From the NCBI RefSeq assembly GCF_007558815.1, contig NZ_VLTJ01000007.1, positions 124,001 to 188,000 of the forward strand: DNA of 64,000 nucleotides, in the 5' to 3' direction. The stretch comes from Verticiella sediminum (GTDB lineage Bacteria > Pseudomonadota > Gammaproteobacteria > Burkholderiales > Burkholderiaceae_B). The translations under genes and the position numbers were made by a program. Of this stretch, positions 26,524 through 34,503 are shown piece after piece. Under the pieces are notes generated by a model. The model did no database searches. It was not told the DNA's origin and saw only the letters and a program-made list of their open reading frames with translations. Each line of letters starts with the position of its first letter. Position 1 is the stretch's first letter.

Positions 26524-27879
26524 ATGACCCTAGGCCAAAGTCTGTTCCTGCTCGCCCTGCTCGTCGCCGCGGGCGCCTTCTTTTCCATTGCCGAAATCGC
26601 CATGGCGGCCTCGCGCAGGCTGCGCCTGCGCCAGCTCGCCGAACAGGGCGATGGCCGGGCCGAACGGGTCATGCGGGTACAGGAGCAGCCGGGCCACTAC
26701 TTCACGGTGATCCAGATCGGCGTGAACGCACTCGGGGTACTGGGCGGGATCGTCGGCGAGGGCCTGCTGAGCCCCTATTTCACGCCCTTCTTTGCGCTCT
26801 GGATGAGCGAGGCGGCAGCGGGCACCGCGGGCTTTCTGGCGGCCTTCCTGCTGGTGACCAGCCTGTTCATCCTGGGCTCGGACCTGGCGCCCAAGCGTGT
26901 GAGCATGGCGGTGCCGGAGAAAGTCGCAGTGCGCATCATCGGCCCCATGCTGTTCCTGATGACGGTGCTCAAACCGGTGGTGTGGCTGTACGCAAAGCTC
27001 ACCGATCTGCTGATGGCGCTGTTCAAGCTGCCGCAGCAGCGCGACGAGACGATCACTTCCGACGACATCCTGGCGCTTACCGAGGCGGGCGCGCTTTCCG
27101 GGGCGCTCGAGCGCCGGGAGCAGCAGGTCATCGAGAACGTCTTCGAACTGGACACCCGCACGGTACCCAGCTCGATGACCGCGCGCGAGCACATCGCCTA
27201 TTTCCTGATCGACGACCCGGACGAAGTCATCCGCGCGCGCATCGCCAAGGAGCCCTACGCCGCCTATCCGGTGTGCGAGAAGGACATCGACCACGTCATC
27301 GGCTACGTGGAGGCGCGCGACCTGTTTCAGCGCGTGCTCAACGGCAGACCGATCCACCTGCGCGACAACGACCTGGTGCGCAAGGCCCTGGTCCTGCCCG
27401 ATCGGCTGACGCTGGCCGAGGTACTGGACCAGTTCCGCCTGGTGGGGCAGGACTTCGCCATCATCGTCAACGAATACAGTCTGGTGGTCGGCCTCATCAC
27501 GCTGAACGATGTGATGAGCACGGTCATGGGCGGCCTGGTGCACGACCGGGACGACGACATGATCGTGCGCCGGGACGAGAACTCCTGGCTCATCGATGGG
27601 ATCACGCCGATCCAGGATGTGCAGCGCGTGCTCGAGATCGACACACTGCTGCACGAAGACGAATACGAGACGCTGGCCGGCTTTCTCATGGTGATGCTGC
27701 GCCGCGTGCCCAGGCGCACGGATTCCGTGACCTGGGGCGGCTACAAGTTCGAGGTCATGGACGTGGACAGCTATCGCATCGACCAGGTGCTGGTGACGCG
27801 CTTCACGCCGCCCGCGGAAGGCGAGGCCGCCGAAGCGGGCCGACCGCCGGCCGCACCGGCCGACGCCCGCCAGGCCTGA
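26524..27879 (+). CDS. CNNM/CorC (HlyC) family membrane protein, YtfL-like
   Basis: The 451-residue protein has an N-terminal DUF21 domain with four hydrophobic segments and FFSIAEIAMAASRRLRLRQLA early on. A CBS-domain pair follows (about 195-330; AYPVCEKDIDHVIGYVEARDL, FAIIVNEYSLVVGLITLNDVM), then a C-terminal CorC_HlyC domain (WLIDGITPIQDVQ...). Family members are implicated in Mg/Co or polyamine homeostasis. Either GTG 26515 or ATG 26524 may start translation; neither has a clear ribosome binding site. It is convergent with the gamma-glutamyltransferase gene. Confidence 0.9.
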   Translation: MTLGQSLFLLALLVAAGAFFSIAEIAMAASRRLRLRQLAEQGDGRAERVMRVQEQPGHYFTVIQIGVNALGVLGGIVGEGLLSPYFTPFFALWMSEAAAGTAGFLAAFLLVTSLFILGSDLAPKRVSMAVPEKVAVRIIGPMLFLMTVLKPVVWLYAKLTDLLMALFKLPQQRDETITSDDILALTEAGALSGALERREQQVIENVFELDTRTVPSSMTAREHIAYFLIDDPDEVIRARIAKEPYAAYPVCEKDIDHVIGYVEARDLFQRVLNGRPIHLRDNDLVRKALVLPDRLTLAEVLDQFRLVGQDFAIIVNEYSLVVGLITLNDVMSTVMGGLVHDRDDDMIVRRDENSWLIDGITPIQDVQRVLEIDTLLHEDEYETLAGFLMVMLRRVPRRTDSVTWGGYKFEVMDVDSYRIDQVLVTRFTPPAEGEAAEAGRPPAAPADARQA

Positions 27880-27928
27880 ACCGCCGCCGGCGCGTCGCCC
27901 GGTGTCAGGAGGCGAACAGCGCCGGGTC

Positions 27929-29527
27929 TCAGCAGCCCAGCGCGCAGCCGTCCTTGCGATGATCCGAGGCGCCCAGCAGGACGCCCTGCTCCCAGTCGAT
28001 CCAGATGGATTGCGCGCCGCCGATCGCCGCGGCGGGACGCGCCAGCTTGAAGCCCCGGCGCTCGAGCTCGGCGCACGCCGCGGCCGGTACGGTGTGCTCC
28101 AGCTCGACATCCCCCTGCCCTGGACGCGGGAACACGCGCGGCATGGCGTTGGCGCTCTGCATGTCCATGCCGTAGTCCACCACTTTGGAGACGAAGTGCG
28201 CGTGCCCCATCGCCTGGTAGTGTCCGCCCATGACGCCGAAGCTCATGACGGCGCGGCCATCGCGGCTCAGCATGCCCGGGATGATGGTGTGCAGCGGACG
28301 CTTGCGGGGCGCGATGGCGTTGGCGTGCCCTGGCGCCAGCGAAAAGCACTGGGCCCGGTTGTGCAGCATCACGCCCGTGCGCGCGGTCATGATGCCCGCG
28401 CCGAACGGGGTGAAGATCGAGTTGATGAAGCTCGCGCAATTGCGCTCCTTGTCGACCACGCAGATGTAGACCGTGTCTTTGTGCTCGAGCGGCGCGTAGT
28501 GCGGCACCTTCGGCATCGCGCGGGCCAGGTCGATCTGCCCGACGAGCGTGTCGACCCGTTGCTCCGAGAGCAGCCAGTCCAGATCGACCGGGCCATGGCG
28601 CGGATCGGCCAGCCAGGCGTCGCGTATGCCATACGCCAGGCGGCAGGCCTCGATCTCGATGTGCAGGCGATCGGCGCCCAGCGGCTCGCCGTCGGCCTCG
28701 AAGCGCTCCAGAATTTTCAGGATCAGCAGCGCGACGGCGCCCTGCCCCGGCGGCGGGCACTCGTGCACCTCGTAGCCGCGAAACCCCGTTTTCACCGGGG
28801 CCACGTATTCGCCCGCGTAGTCGGCGAAATCCTCCAGCGTATGCAGCCCGCCCAGACCGCGCAGCGTGCCGACGATGTCCTCGGCCACGCGGCCCCGATA
28901 GAAACCGTCGCGGCCGTGGGCGGCGATGTGGCGCAGGGTCTCGGCCAGGCGCGGCTGGCGATGCACCGAGCCGGCGCTGGGCGCGTTGCCCTCGGCGTCC
29001 AGCATCAGTTCGCGGGCGCCCGCGTTGTTGCGCAGCAGCGCGGCCTGCGCCGCCCAGTCGAAGGCGCAGCGCGGCGCTACGGCGTAGCCCTCGTCGGCCA
29101 GGCGGATGGCCGGAGCGAGCAGCTCGGCCAGCGCGAGGCTGCCGTGATCGCCGGCCAGCCGCGCCCAGGCGTCGACCGCGCCGGGCACGGTGACGGCGTG
29201 TGGCGATTGGCGTTCGATGTGGGTGACGCCGAGTTCGCGCAGTGCGGCGAGGCTCGCCCCGGCGGGCGCCCAGCCGCCGCCGTCGTAGGCGACGAGCCGG
29301 CCAGTGTCGCCCTTGGGCGCGTACAGCGCGAAGCAGTCGCCGCCCACGCCGGTGGAGCCGGGCTCGAGCACGCACTGCACGGCGCAGGCCGCGATGGCGG
29401 CGTCCATGGCATTGCCGCCGCGCTCGAGCACCTGGATCGCGGCCAGAGTGGCGGCCGGCTGCGAGGTGGCGGCCATGCCGTTGCGGGCCATGACGAGCGA
29501 GCGGCCGGGTTGTTCGAAGTCACGCAT
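27929..29527 (-). CDS. Gamma-glutamyltransferase family protein (cytoplasmic, YwrD-like)
   Basis: This 532-residue Ntn-hydrolase has the GGT layout: GGNAMDAAIAA near residue 40, ECPPPGQGAVALLILKILE near 256, and the autoprocessing site at Thr352 in KDTVYICVVD. Downstream come SFINSIFTPFGAGIM and the GGHYQAMGHA segment. The second Thr and the His of the classic TTH motif are Val and Tyr, and no signal peptide is seen, which fits the YwrD-type intracellular subgroup rather than periplasmic GGT. It lies 106 bases downstream of acetate kinase on the same strand. The ATG at 29527 follows CGGAGA. Confidence 0.9.
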   Translation of the reverse strand: MRDFEQPGRSLVMARNGMAATSQPAATLAAIQVLERGGNAMDAAIAACAVQCVLEPGSTGVGGDCFALYAPKGDTGRLVAYDGGGWAPAGASLAALRELGVTHIERQSPHAVTVPGAVDAWARLAGDHGSLALAELLAPAIRLADEGYAVAPRCAFDWAAQAALLRNNAGARELMLDAEGNAPSAGSVHRQPRLAETLRHIAAHGRDGFYRGRVAEDIVGTLRGLGGLHTLEDFADYAGEYVAPVKTGFRGYEVHECPPPGQGAVALLILKILERFEADGEPLGADRLHIEIEACRLAYGIRDAWLADPRHGPVDLDWLLSEQRVDTLVGQIDLARAMPKVPHYAPLEHKDTVYICVVDKERNCASFINSIFTPFGAGIMTARTGVMLHNRAQCFSLAPGHANAIAPRKRPLHTIIPGMLSRDGRAVMSFGVMGGHYQAMGHAHFVSKVVDYGMDMQSANAMPRVFPRPGQGDVELEHTVPAAACAELERRGFKLARPAAAIGGAQSIWIDWEQGVLLGASDHRKDGCALGC

Positions 29528-29633
29528 GTATTGTCTCCGTGTCGGATTGCGGTTGCCCGGGCGGGAAGGCTGCACGGGCCATCGTGCAAGCATAGTGGCA
29601 ACCGCTGTCCGGCGCGGCCACGGGCGCCGGCGC

Positions 29634-30836
29634 TCAGGCCGACAGCATCGCCACGGCCTGGCTGGCCGCGACCCATTCCTCGTTGGTGGGTTCGACCAGC
29701 ACGCTGACCGTGCTGTCGGGCGCGCTGATGCGCGCTGCCTGCGCCGCATTCGCCGCGCCGTCCAGTCGCACGCCCAGAAAGGCCAGGCCTTCGCACACGC
29801 GCTGGCGGATCGGCGCGGCATGCTCGCCGACCCCGGCGGTGAAGACCAGGCCGTCCAGCCCGCCCAGGGCCGCGGCGAGGCTGCCGATCTCGCGCACAAT
29901 GCGCCGCACGTAGAGAGCGAGCGCTTCGCGCACGTGCTCGCCTTGCTCGCCGGTTTCGGCCTCCAGAGAGAGAAGCTGGCTCACGTCGGCTGACACCCCG
30001 GACATGCCCAGCAGGCCGGACTCGTGATACAGCACGTGCGCGACGTCTTCCAGGCTGAGCTTCTCGATCTCCATGAGATAAAGCACCGCACCCGGGTCCA
30101 GCGAGCCGCAGCGCGTGCCCATCATGAGACCGTCCAGCGCGGAGAAGCCCATGGTCGTCGCCACGCTGCGCAAGCCCTGCAGCGCGCACAGGCTGGCGCC
30201 GCTGCCCAGGTGCGCGCAGACGATGCGCCCGTGCGCCGCGTCGCCCAGGCGTTCGGGCAGCACGGTCGCGAGATACTGGTAAGACAGGCCGTGAAAGCCG
30301 TAGCGCCGCAGCCCGCGATCGTAGGCCGCGCGGTCGAGCGGCAGCATCTGCTCCACCCGCGGCAGGGTGTGGTGAAAGCCGGTGTCGAAGCAAGCCACCT
30401 GCGGCAGATCGGGCCGCGCGCTCAACAGCACCTCGATGGCTTCCAGCGCGAAGGGCTGGTGCAGCGGCGCCAGCGGAATGTAGGACCTGAGATCGGCGAG
30501 CACGCCCGATTCGACGCGCACCGGCTCGAAGTAGCGGCTCCCGCCATGCACCACCCGGTGCGCCACCGCCGCCAGGCCGCGGCCCTCGAGCCTGTCCAGC
30601 ACGCGTTCGCGGATGCAGGCTAGCGCATCGTGCCGCTCGCTGCCCGCCGCGCCCGGGGCCAGCGCGCGCGGCTCGCACCCGCTTTCCTCGAACACGGGCG
30701 CGGCCCCGCCGATGCCCTTGACCTGGCCCTTCCAGGCCGGCTCGCGCGGCACCGCGCCCTGCGCGGGCGCGAACACAGCGAACTTGATGCTCGACGAACC
30801 GCAGTTCAGCACCAGGATGGCATCGTCCGTGGGCAT
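29634..30836 (-). CDS. ackA: Acetate kinase family protein
   Basis: A 400-residue ASKHA-fold kinase. Diagnostic segments are LVLNCGSSSIKFAVF at the start, AVAHRVVHGG, CFDTGFHHTLP, RRYGFHGLSYQY, AHLGSGASLCAL and FTAGVGEHAAPIRQRV. It interconverts acetyl phosphate (or propionyl/butyryl phosphate) and ATP. The gene directly follows the MaoC-phosphotransacetylase fusion, so the pair can turn acyl-CoA into acid plus ATP. GGAGG precedes the ATG at 30836. Confidence 0.94.
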   Translation of the reverse strand: MPTDDAILVLNCGSSSIKFAVFAPAQGAVPREPAWKGQVKGIGGAAPVFEESGCEPRALAPGAAGSERHDALACIRERVLDRLEGRGLAAVAHRVVHGGSRYFEPVRVESGVLADLRSYIPLAPLHQPFALEAIEVLLSARPDLPQVACFDTGFHHTLPRVEQMLPLDRAAYDRGLRRYGFHGLSYQYLATVLPERLGDAAHGRIVCAHLGSGASLCALQGLRSVATTMGFSALDGLMMGTRCGSLDPGAVLYLMEIEKLSLEDVAHVLYHESGLLGMSGVSADVSQLLSLEAETGEQGEHVREALALYVRRIVREIGSLAAALGGLDGLVFTAGVGEHAAPIRQRVCEGLAFLGVRLDGAANAAQAARISAPDSTVSVLVEPTNEEWVAASQAVAMLSA

Positions 30837-30852
30837 GTCGCCTCCAAAGTCG

Positions 30853-32262
30853 TCAAGCCGCGGGCGCCTGCGCGGCCTGGGCCAGCAGCACGGCAAGCGC
30901 GCACGACGCCAATCGCGATGCGGCGGGATCGGCGCGGCTGGTGAGCATGATCGGTATGCGGGCACCGAGCACGACGCCCGCGCTCGCGGCGCCGCCCAGG
31001 TATTCGAGCTGCTTGGCCAGCATGTTGCCGCTTTCCAGGTCGGGTACGACCAGAATGTCGGCCTGGCCAGCGACCTCGGACACGATGCCCTTGACGCGCG
31101 CCGCCGCCGCGGACACGGCATTGTCGAAGGCGAGCGGGCCGTCGAGCACCGCGCCGGTGATCTGGCCGCGGTCGGCCATTTTGCACAGGGCCGCGGCGTC
31201 GAGCGTGGCCGGCATGGCGGGGTTGACCGTCTCGACCGCGGCGAGAATGGCCACCCGCGGCCGCGCCACGCCGATCGCCTGGGCCAGGGTGATGGCATTG
31301 CGCACGATATCGGCCTTCTCGTGCAGGCCGGGCGCAATGTTGATGGCGGCGTCGGTGATGATGAACGGACGCGGATAGGCCGGCGTGTGCATGAGAAAAC
31401 AGTGGCTTACCCGCCGCTCGGTGCGCAGGCCCGCAGTCGTCGCCAGGATGGCGGCCATCAGCTCGTCGGTGTGCAGGCTGCCCTTCATGATCGCCCCCAC
31501 CCTGCCCTGGCCCGCGAGCTCGGCCGCCCGTGCGGCCGCCGCATGGCTGTGCGGAACGTCGTCGAGCGCCATGTCGTCCAGGGACAGCCCGGCCTCGCGC
31601 GCCACCTGGCCGATGCGTGCGGCCGGCCCCACCAGCACCGGATCGATCAACCCCGCCTGCCGGGCCTGGAAGGCGGCGGACAGGCTCAAGGCGTCGCAGG
31701 GATGGACCACCGCGGTGCGCACCGGCGCGTAGCGGCGCGCCCGCGCGAGCAGATCCTGCAGGCCGGCGCTGCCCGGCGCATCCAGCGCCGGCAGATCGGC
31801 CCGCGCCAGCTCGACCGGCTGCCCGGGCGGCCGCACACGGGCTTCGCCGCGCAGCACCGCCTGGCCATGCTGGTTGGTGGCCGTGCACGACAGGCGCACC
31901 GTCCGGCTGGCCGCATCCCGGCCGAGCACGGCCACGCGCACGGTCAACGTATCCCCGACCGCCAGCGGGCCGAGAAAATCCAGTGCCTGGGCTTCGTAGA
32001 CGGTGCCCGGGCCCGGCAGCCGCGTGCCAAGCAGCGCGGCAACGAGCGCCGCGGCCCACATGCCGTGTGCCAGGGCCGCATAGTGGCCGGCGTCCGGCGT
32101 GTTCCCGGCCGGCTGCGTCTGGCCGGCGATCGCCACAAAGAGCTGGATGTCCGCGGGCGTGAGCGTGCGCCGCAGCTCGGCGCTCTCGCCCACGGCCAGC
32201 TCGTCGAAGACCTTGCCCCGAAACACCTCGGCGGACAGACCGGCCGGCAGGCCTGTTTTCAC
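30853..32262 (-). CDS. MaoC-like domain fused to phosphate acetyl/butyryltransferase
   Basis: A 469-residue fusion. Residues 1-150 resemble a MaoC hot-dog domain (VFDELAVGESAELRRTLTPADIQLFVAIAG...AHGMW). Residues from about 165 form a phosphotransacetylase/phosphotransbutyrylase domain (HPCDALSLSAAFQARQAGLIDPVLVG, VGAIMKGSLHTDELMAA, ISDAAINI-like FIITDAAINIAPG, VVPDLESGNMLAKQLEYL). The MaoC catalytic motif GDxNPxH is degenerate: Asp to Gln48, Asn to Gln50, His to Gly53, so hydratase activity is doubtful. A GTG start at 32262 overlaps the phasin stop by four bases (GTGA). It sits between a phasin and acetate kinase, suggesting a link to polyhydroxyalkanoate metabolism. Confidence 0.9.
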   Translation of the reverse strand: MKTGLPAGLSAEVFRGKVFDELAVGESAELRRTLTPADIQLFVAIAGQTQPAGNTPDAGHYAALAHGMWAAALVAALLGTRLPGPGTVYEAQALDFLGPLAVGDTLTVRVAVLGRDAASRTVRLSCTATNQHGQAVLRGEARVRPPGQPVELARADLPALDAPGSAGLQDLLARARRYAPVRTAVVHPCDALSLSAAFQARQAGLIDPVLVGPAARIGQVAREAGLSLDDMALDDVPHSHAAAARAAELAGQGRVGAIMKGSLHTDELMAAILATTAGLRTERRVSHCFLMHTPAYPRPFIITDAAINIAPGLHEKADIVRNAITLAQAIGVARPRVAILAAVETVNPAMPATLDAAALCKMADRGQITGAVLDGPLAFDNAVSAAAARVKGIVSEVAGQADILVVPDLESGNMLAKQLEYLGGAASAGVVLGARIPIMLTSRADPAASRLASCALAVLLAQAAQAPAA

Positions 32263-32687
32263 GAGTCGACCTTGCGCGAGGCCGTGCGCGACGCGCGCGG
32301 CGGCGGGGCCTCGGCCACAGAGCCGTCCACCACGGCCGCGCCGACGACGGCCGACACCTGCCGCTGCCATTCGCCCACGGCGCGCCCGACGGCGGCCGCG
32401 AAGGCGGTCTGGTTGGCCATCGACATCTCCATCAGGGTCTGCACGTCGGCGCACGCCCTGTCCCACTGCTGGCAAGCGCCGGTCGCGGCCACCGCGGCAA
32501 AGGCGGATGGGTCCGGCGCGTGGGCGAGCGCGTCCGCTTCGCGCGCCGGCTCCGACAGCGAGCCGCTCAGCATGCGCTGCGTGAGCTGCAGCCAATCCTC
32601 TCCGTTTTGCCGGCAGGCGTCGACGAGCTCGCGTGTCAGGTCGATATTGGCCTGATAGAGCGCGACCGGGGGCAGGGACGATTTCAT
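32259..32687 (-). CDS. Phasin family protein
   Basis: The 142-residue, mostly helical protein (LPPVALYQANIDLTRELVDACRQNGEDWLQLTQRML...QQWDRACADVQTLMEMSMANQTAFAAAVGRAVGEWQ) matches phasin-type PHA granule coat proteins. The C terminus is Ala/Arg/Lys-rich (RASRTASRKVDS). Phasins cover polyhydroxyalkanoate granules and control their size. Two ATGs two codons apart exist; 32687 is chosen because AGGAG is 9 bases upstream, whereas the first ATG would be only 2 bases from it. The gene begins the phasin-MaoC/Pta-ackA operon. Confidence 0.85.
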   Translation of the reverse strand: MKSSLPPVALYQANIDLTRELVDACRQNGEDWLQLTQRMLSGSLSEPAREADALAHAPDPSAFAAVAATGACQQWDRACADVQTLMEMSMANQTAFAAAVGRAVGEWQRQVSAVVGAAVVDGSVAEAPPPRASRTASRKVDS

Positions 32688-33002
32688 GGGCATGACTCCT
32701 GTTCAGGATGGGGCTATGGGCCAGTGCGCGCGGGCGCCACCCGCCGGCACACCGGCTCCAACAGGGAGGGAGTGCCGGGTGTCGGGACAGTTCCCGCCAC
32801 GGCTGGTATATCTCTTTCGCGTTGCAACATTATCGTGCCCCCCATCCGGTGGGCGGTTGATCCAGATCAGCGTGCGGGCTCACCGGCCCGGCCCGCAGGC
32901 CCCTTTGCAGCGTCGACGATATTATCGTACGATATATGGAATAATTCTTATTTACCAGTTCATGCATCCGTCTTCCGATTTCGCACTCCGGTACAGCGCG
33001 CC
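32688..33002. other. Divergent intergenic region between phasin and PadR genes
   Basis: These 315 bases hold no supported ORF. The phasin-proximal half is GC-rich. The PadR-proximal part turns AT-rich (32920-32975) around the palindrome described separately. A short element GTTGCAACATTATCG at about 32820 lies upstream of the phasin gene and could belong to its promoter; no convincing -35/-10 pair was found. Confidence 0.5.
32923..32934. promoter_or_regulatory. Palindromic operator candidate of the PadR regulator
   Basis: TATCGTACGATA is an exact 12-base palindrome in an AT-rich segment 69 bases before the padR-like start. PadR proteins usually bind such palindromes in their own promoters. 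AATAATTCTTAT just downstream could supply a -10 element. Confidence 0.6.
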
Positions 33003-33599
33003 ATGACCGTCTTCAGCGACCAGTCCCTGGTCCGGGGTCGCAAGTTCCCCGCCCAGGACGTGCAGCTCATGCTGCTCACCCTGCTTGCGCAAGGCTCGAC
33101 CCACGGCTATGCCCTCACCCGCCAGCTCGCCACCCTGAGCCATGGCTTCTACCATCCCAGCCCAGGCGTCATGTACCCGGCGCTGGCCGCCATGCACCGG
33201 CTGGGCTGGGTGGACGTGGATGCGGGCCAGGGCCGCAAGAATTACCGCATCACCGACGCCGGCCGCGCCCATCTCGCCGCCGAGCGCGAGCGCGCCGAGC
33301 TGCTCTTCGCCCAGCTCGAGCATGCTTCGCGCAAGATGGCCTGGCTCAAGCACGAGGCGCGCGGCGAGCCGTTCGACATCGGCGCCGACGGCGAAGACCT
33401 GGCTTCTGGCTTTCTACCCGATTACGTCCTCGCGCGCCAGACACTGCGCCGGGCCCTGCTGCGCCACGCCCAGGCCACGCCGGCGCAACAACGCAAGATC
33501 GCCGCCATCCTGCGCCGCGCCAGCGCCGAGCTGGCGCGCATTCCCGCTGTCAGTCCGGCTCCCGCCGTTCTCAACGACCCCCTGCAAGAATCCCCATGA
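33003..33599 (+). CDS. PadR family transcriptional regulator (YqjI-like)
   Basis: The 198-residue protein has a PadR winged helix (VQLMLLTLLAQGSTHGYALTRQL...SPGVMYPALAAMHRLGWVDVDAGQGRKNYRITDAGRAHL) and a C-terminal helical region (VirR/PadR C2-like). It is followed, with a 4-base ATGA overlap, by a siderophore-interacting reductase. The pairing mirrors Escherichia coli YqjI/YqjH, in which YqjI is a nickel-responsive repressor of the ferric reductase gene. The His-rich N terminus of E. coli YqjI is missing here, so nickel sensing is not assured. Confidence 0.9.
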   Translation: MTVFSDQSLVRGRKFPAQDVQLMLLTLLAQGSTHGYALTRQLATLSHGFYHPSPGVMYPALAAMHRLGWVDVDAGQGRKNYRITDAGRAHLAAERERAELLFAQLEHASRKMAWLKHEARGEPFDIGADGEDLASGFLPDYVLARQTLRRALLRHAQATPAQQRKIAAILRRASAELARIPAVSPAPAVLNDPLQESP

Positions 33600-34408
33600 C
33601 GCTACCCACCACCGAACGCCGCGTGCAGCGCGTGCGCCATCCCCTGAAATTCCGCCTGGTGCGCGTGCTCCGCGTGAACGACATCGCGCCGCGCATCCGG
33701 CGCATCACCTTTACCGGCGACGATCTGGCCGATTTCGTCTCGGCTTCGTTCGACGATCACGTCAAGCTGTTCTTCCCGCTGCCTGGCCAGAGCCGGCCCG
33801 CGCTGCCGACCGCCACGCCGGATGGCATCGTCTTTGCCGACGATGTCCCGCGCCCGCCGGCCCGCGACTACACCCCGCAGCGGGTGGACACCCGGGCACG
33901 CGAACTCGACATCGATTTCGTGCTGCACGGCGAAGGGCCGGCCACGACCTGGGCCGCCCAGGCCGAGGTCGGCCAGTACCTGGGCGTGGGCGGGCCGCGC
34001 GGCTCCTTCATCATTCCCGCGGACTATCCCTGGCATCTGCTGATCGGCGACGAAACGGCGCTGCCGGCGATCGGGCGCCGCCTGCGCGAGCTGCCTGCCG
34101 AAACCCGGGCCATCGCGGTCGTCGCGATCGACGACGTGCACGACGAGATCGCGCTCGATTCGCCGGCCCGCACGGCCGTGCACTGGGTGCATCGGCAGGG
34201 CTCGCAGGCGCGCTCGCTCGACGACGCGATCGCCGCGCTGAGCCTGCCGCCGGGCGCGGGCTATGTCTGGATCGCCGCCGAAGCGGCGCAGGCCAAGGCA
34301 CTGCGCGCCCTGGTGGTCGAGCGCTTCGGCGTCGACAAGGCCAACCTGCGCGCCTCGGCCTACTGGAAGCAGGGCGCAAGCAACGTGCACGAGACCCTCG
34401 AGGGCTGA
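33596..34408 (+). CDS. Siderophore-interacting protein / NADPH-dependent ferric-chelate reductase
   Basis: A 270-residue flavoprotein of the ViuB/YqjH family that releases iron from ferric siderophores in the cytoplasm. The FAD motif RDYTPQR is at 90-96, the NAD(P) segment GDETALPAIGRRLRELP follows at about 150, and SAYWKQGASN is near the C terminus. It is co-translated with the PadR regulator before it. A structural FAD domain and a reductase domain are both complete. Confidence 0.92.
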   Translation: MTLPTTERRVQRVRHPLKFRLVRVLRVNDIAPRIRRITFTGDDLADFVSASFDDHVKLFFPLPGQSRPALPTATPDGIVFADDVPRPPARDYTPQRVDTRARELDIDFVLHGEGPATTWAAQAEVGQYLGVGGPRGSFIIPADYPWHLLIGDETALPAIGRRLRELPAETRAIAVVAIDDVHDEIALDSPARTAVHWVHRQGSQARSLDDAIAALSLPPGAGYVWIAAEAAQAKALRALVVERFGVDKANLRASAYWKQGASNVHETLEG

Positions 34409-34503
34409 GCGCCCGGCGGGCGTACGGGCGGCTCGCGTCGCGTCCATGGTTGCAGCGCTCGTCGGGCGCTCGGCATACAATCTGGATATCCATCCAGTAC
34501 GCC

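Noticed and set aside
32810-32840. GTTGCAACATTATCG upstream of the phasin gene as a further zinc-type operator
   Set aside because: It resembles one of the zinc-promoter dyads in part, but the second half is missing and the genes served have no metal link.
33142-34503. A 454-residue N-terminal extension of the nuclease-helicase
   Set aside because: It runs out of frame through the padR and reductase genes, both with clear families, and its own sequence is Arg/Pro-rich noise.
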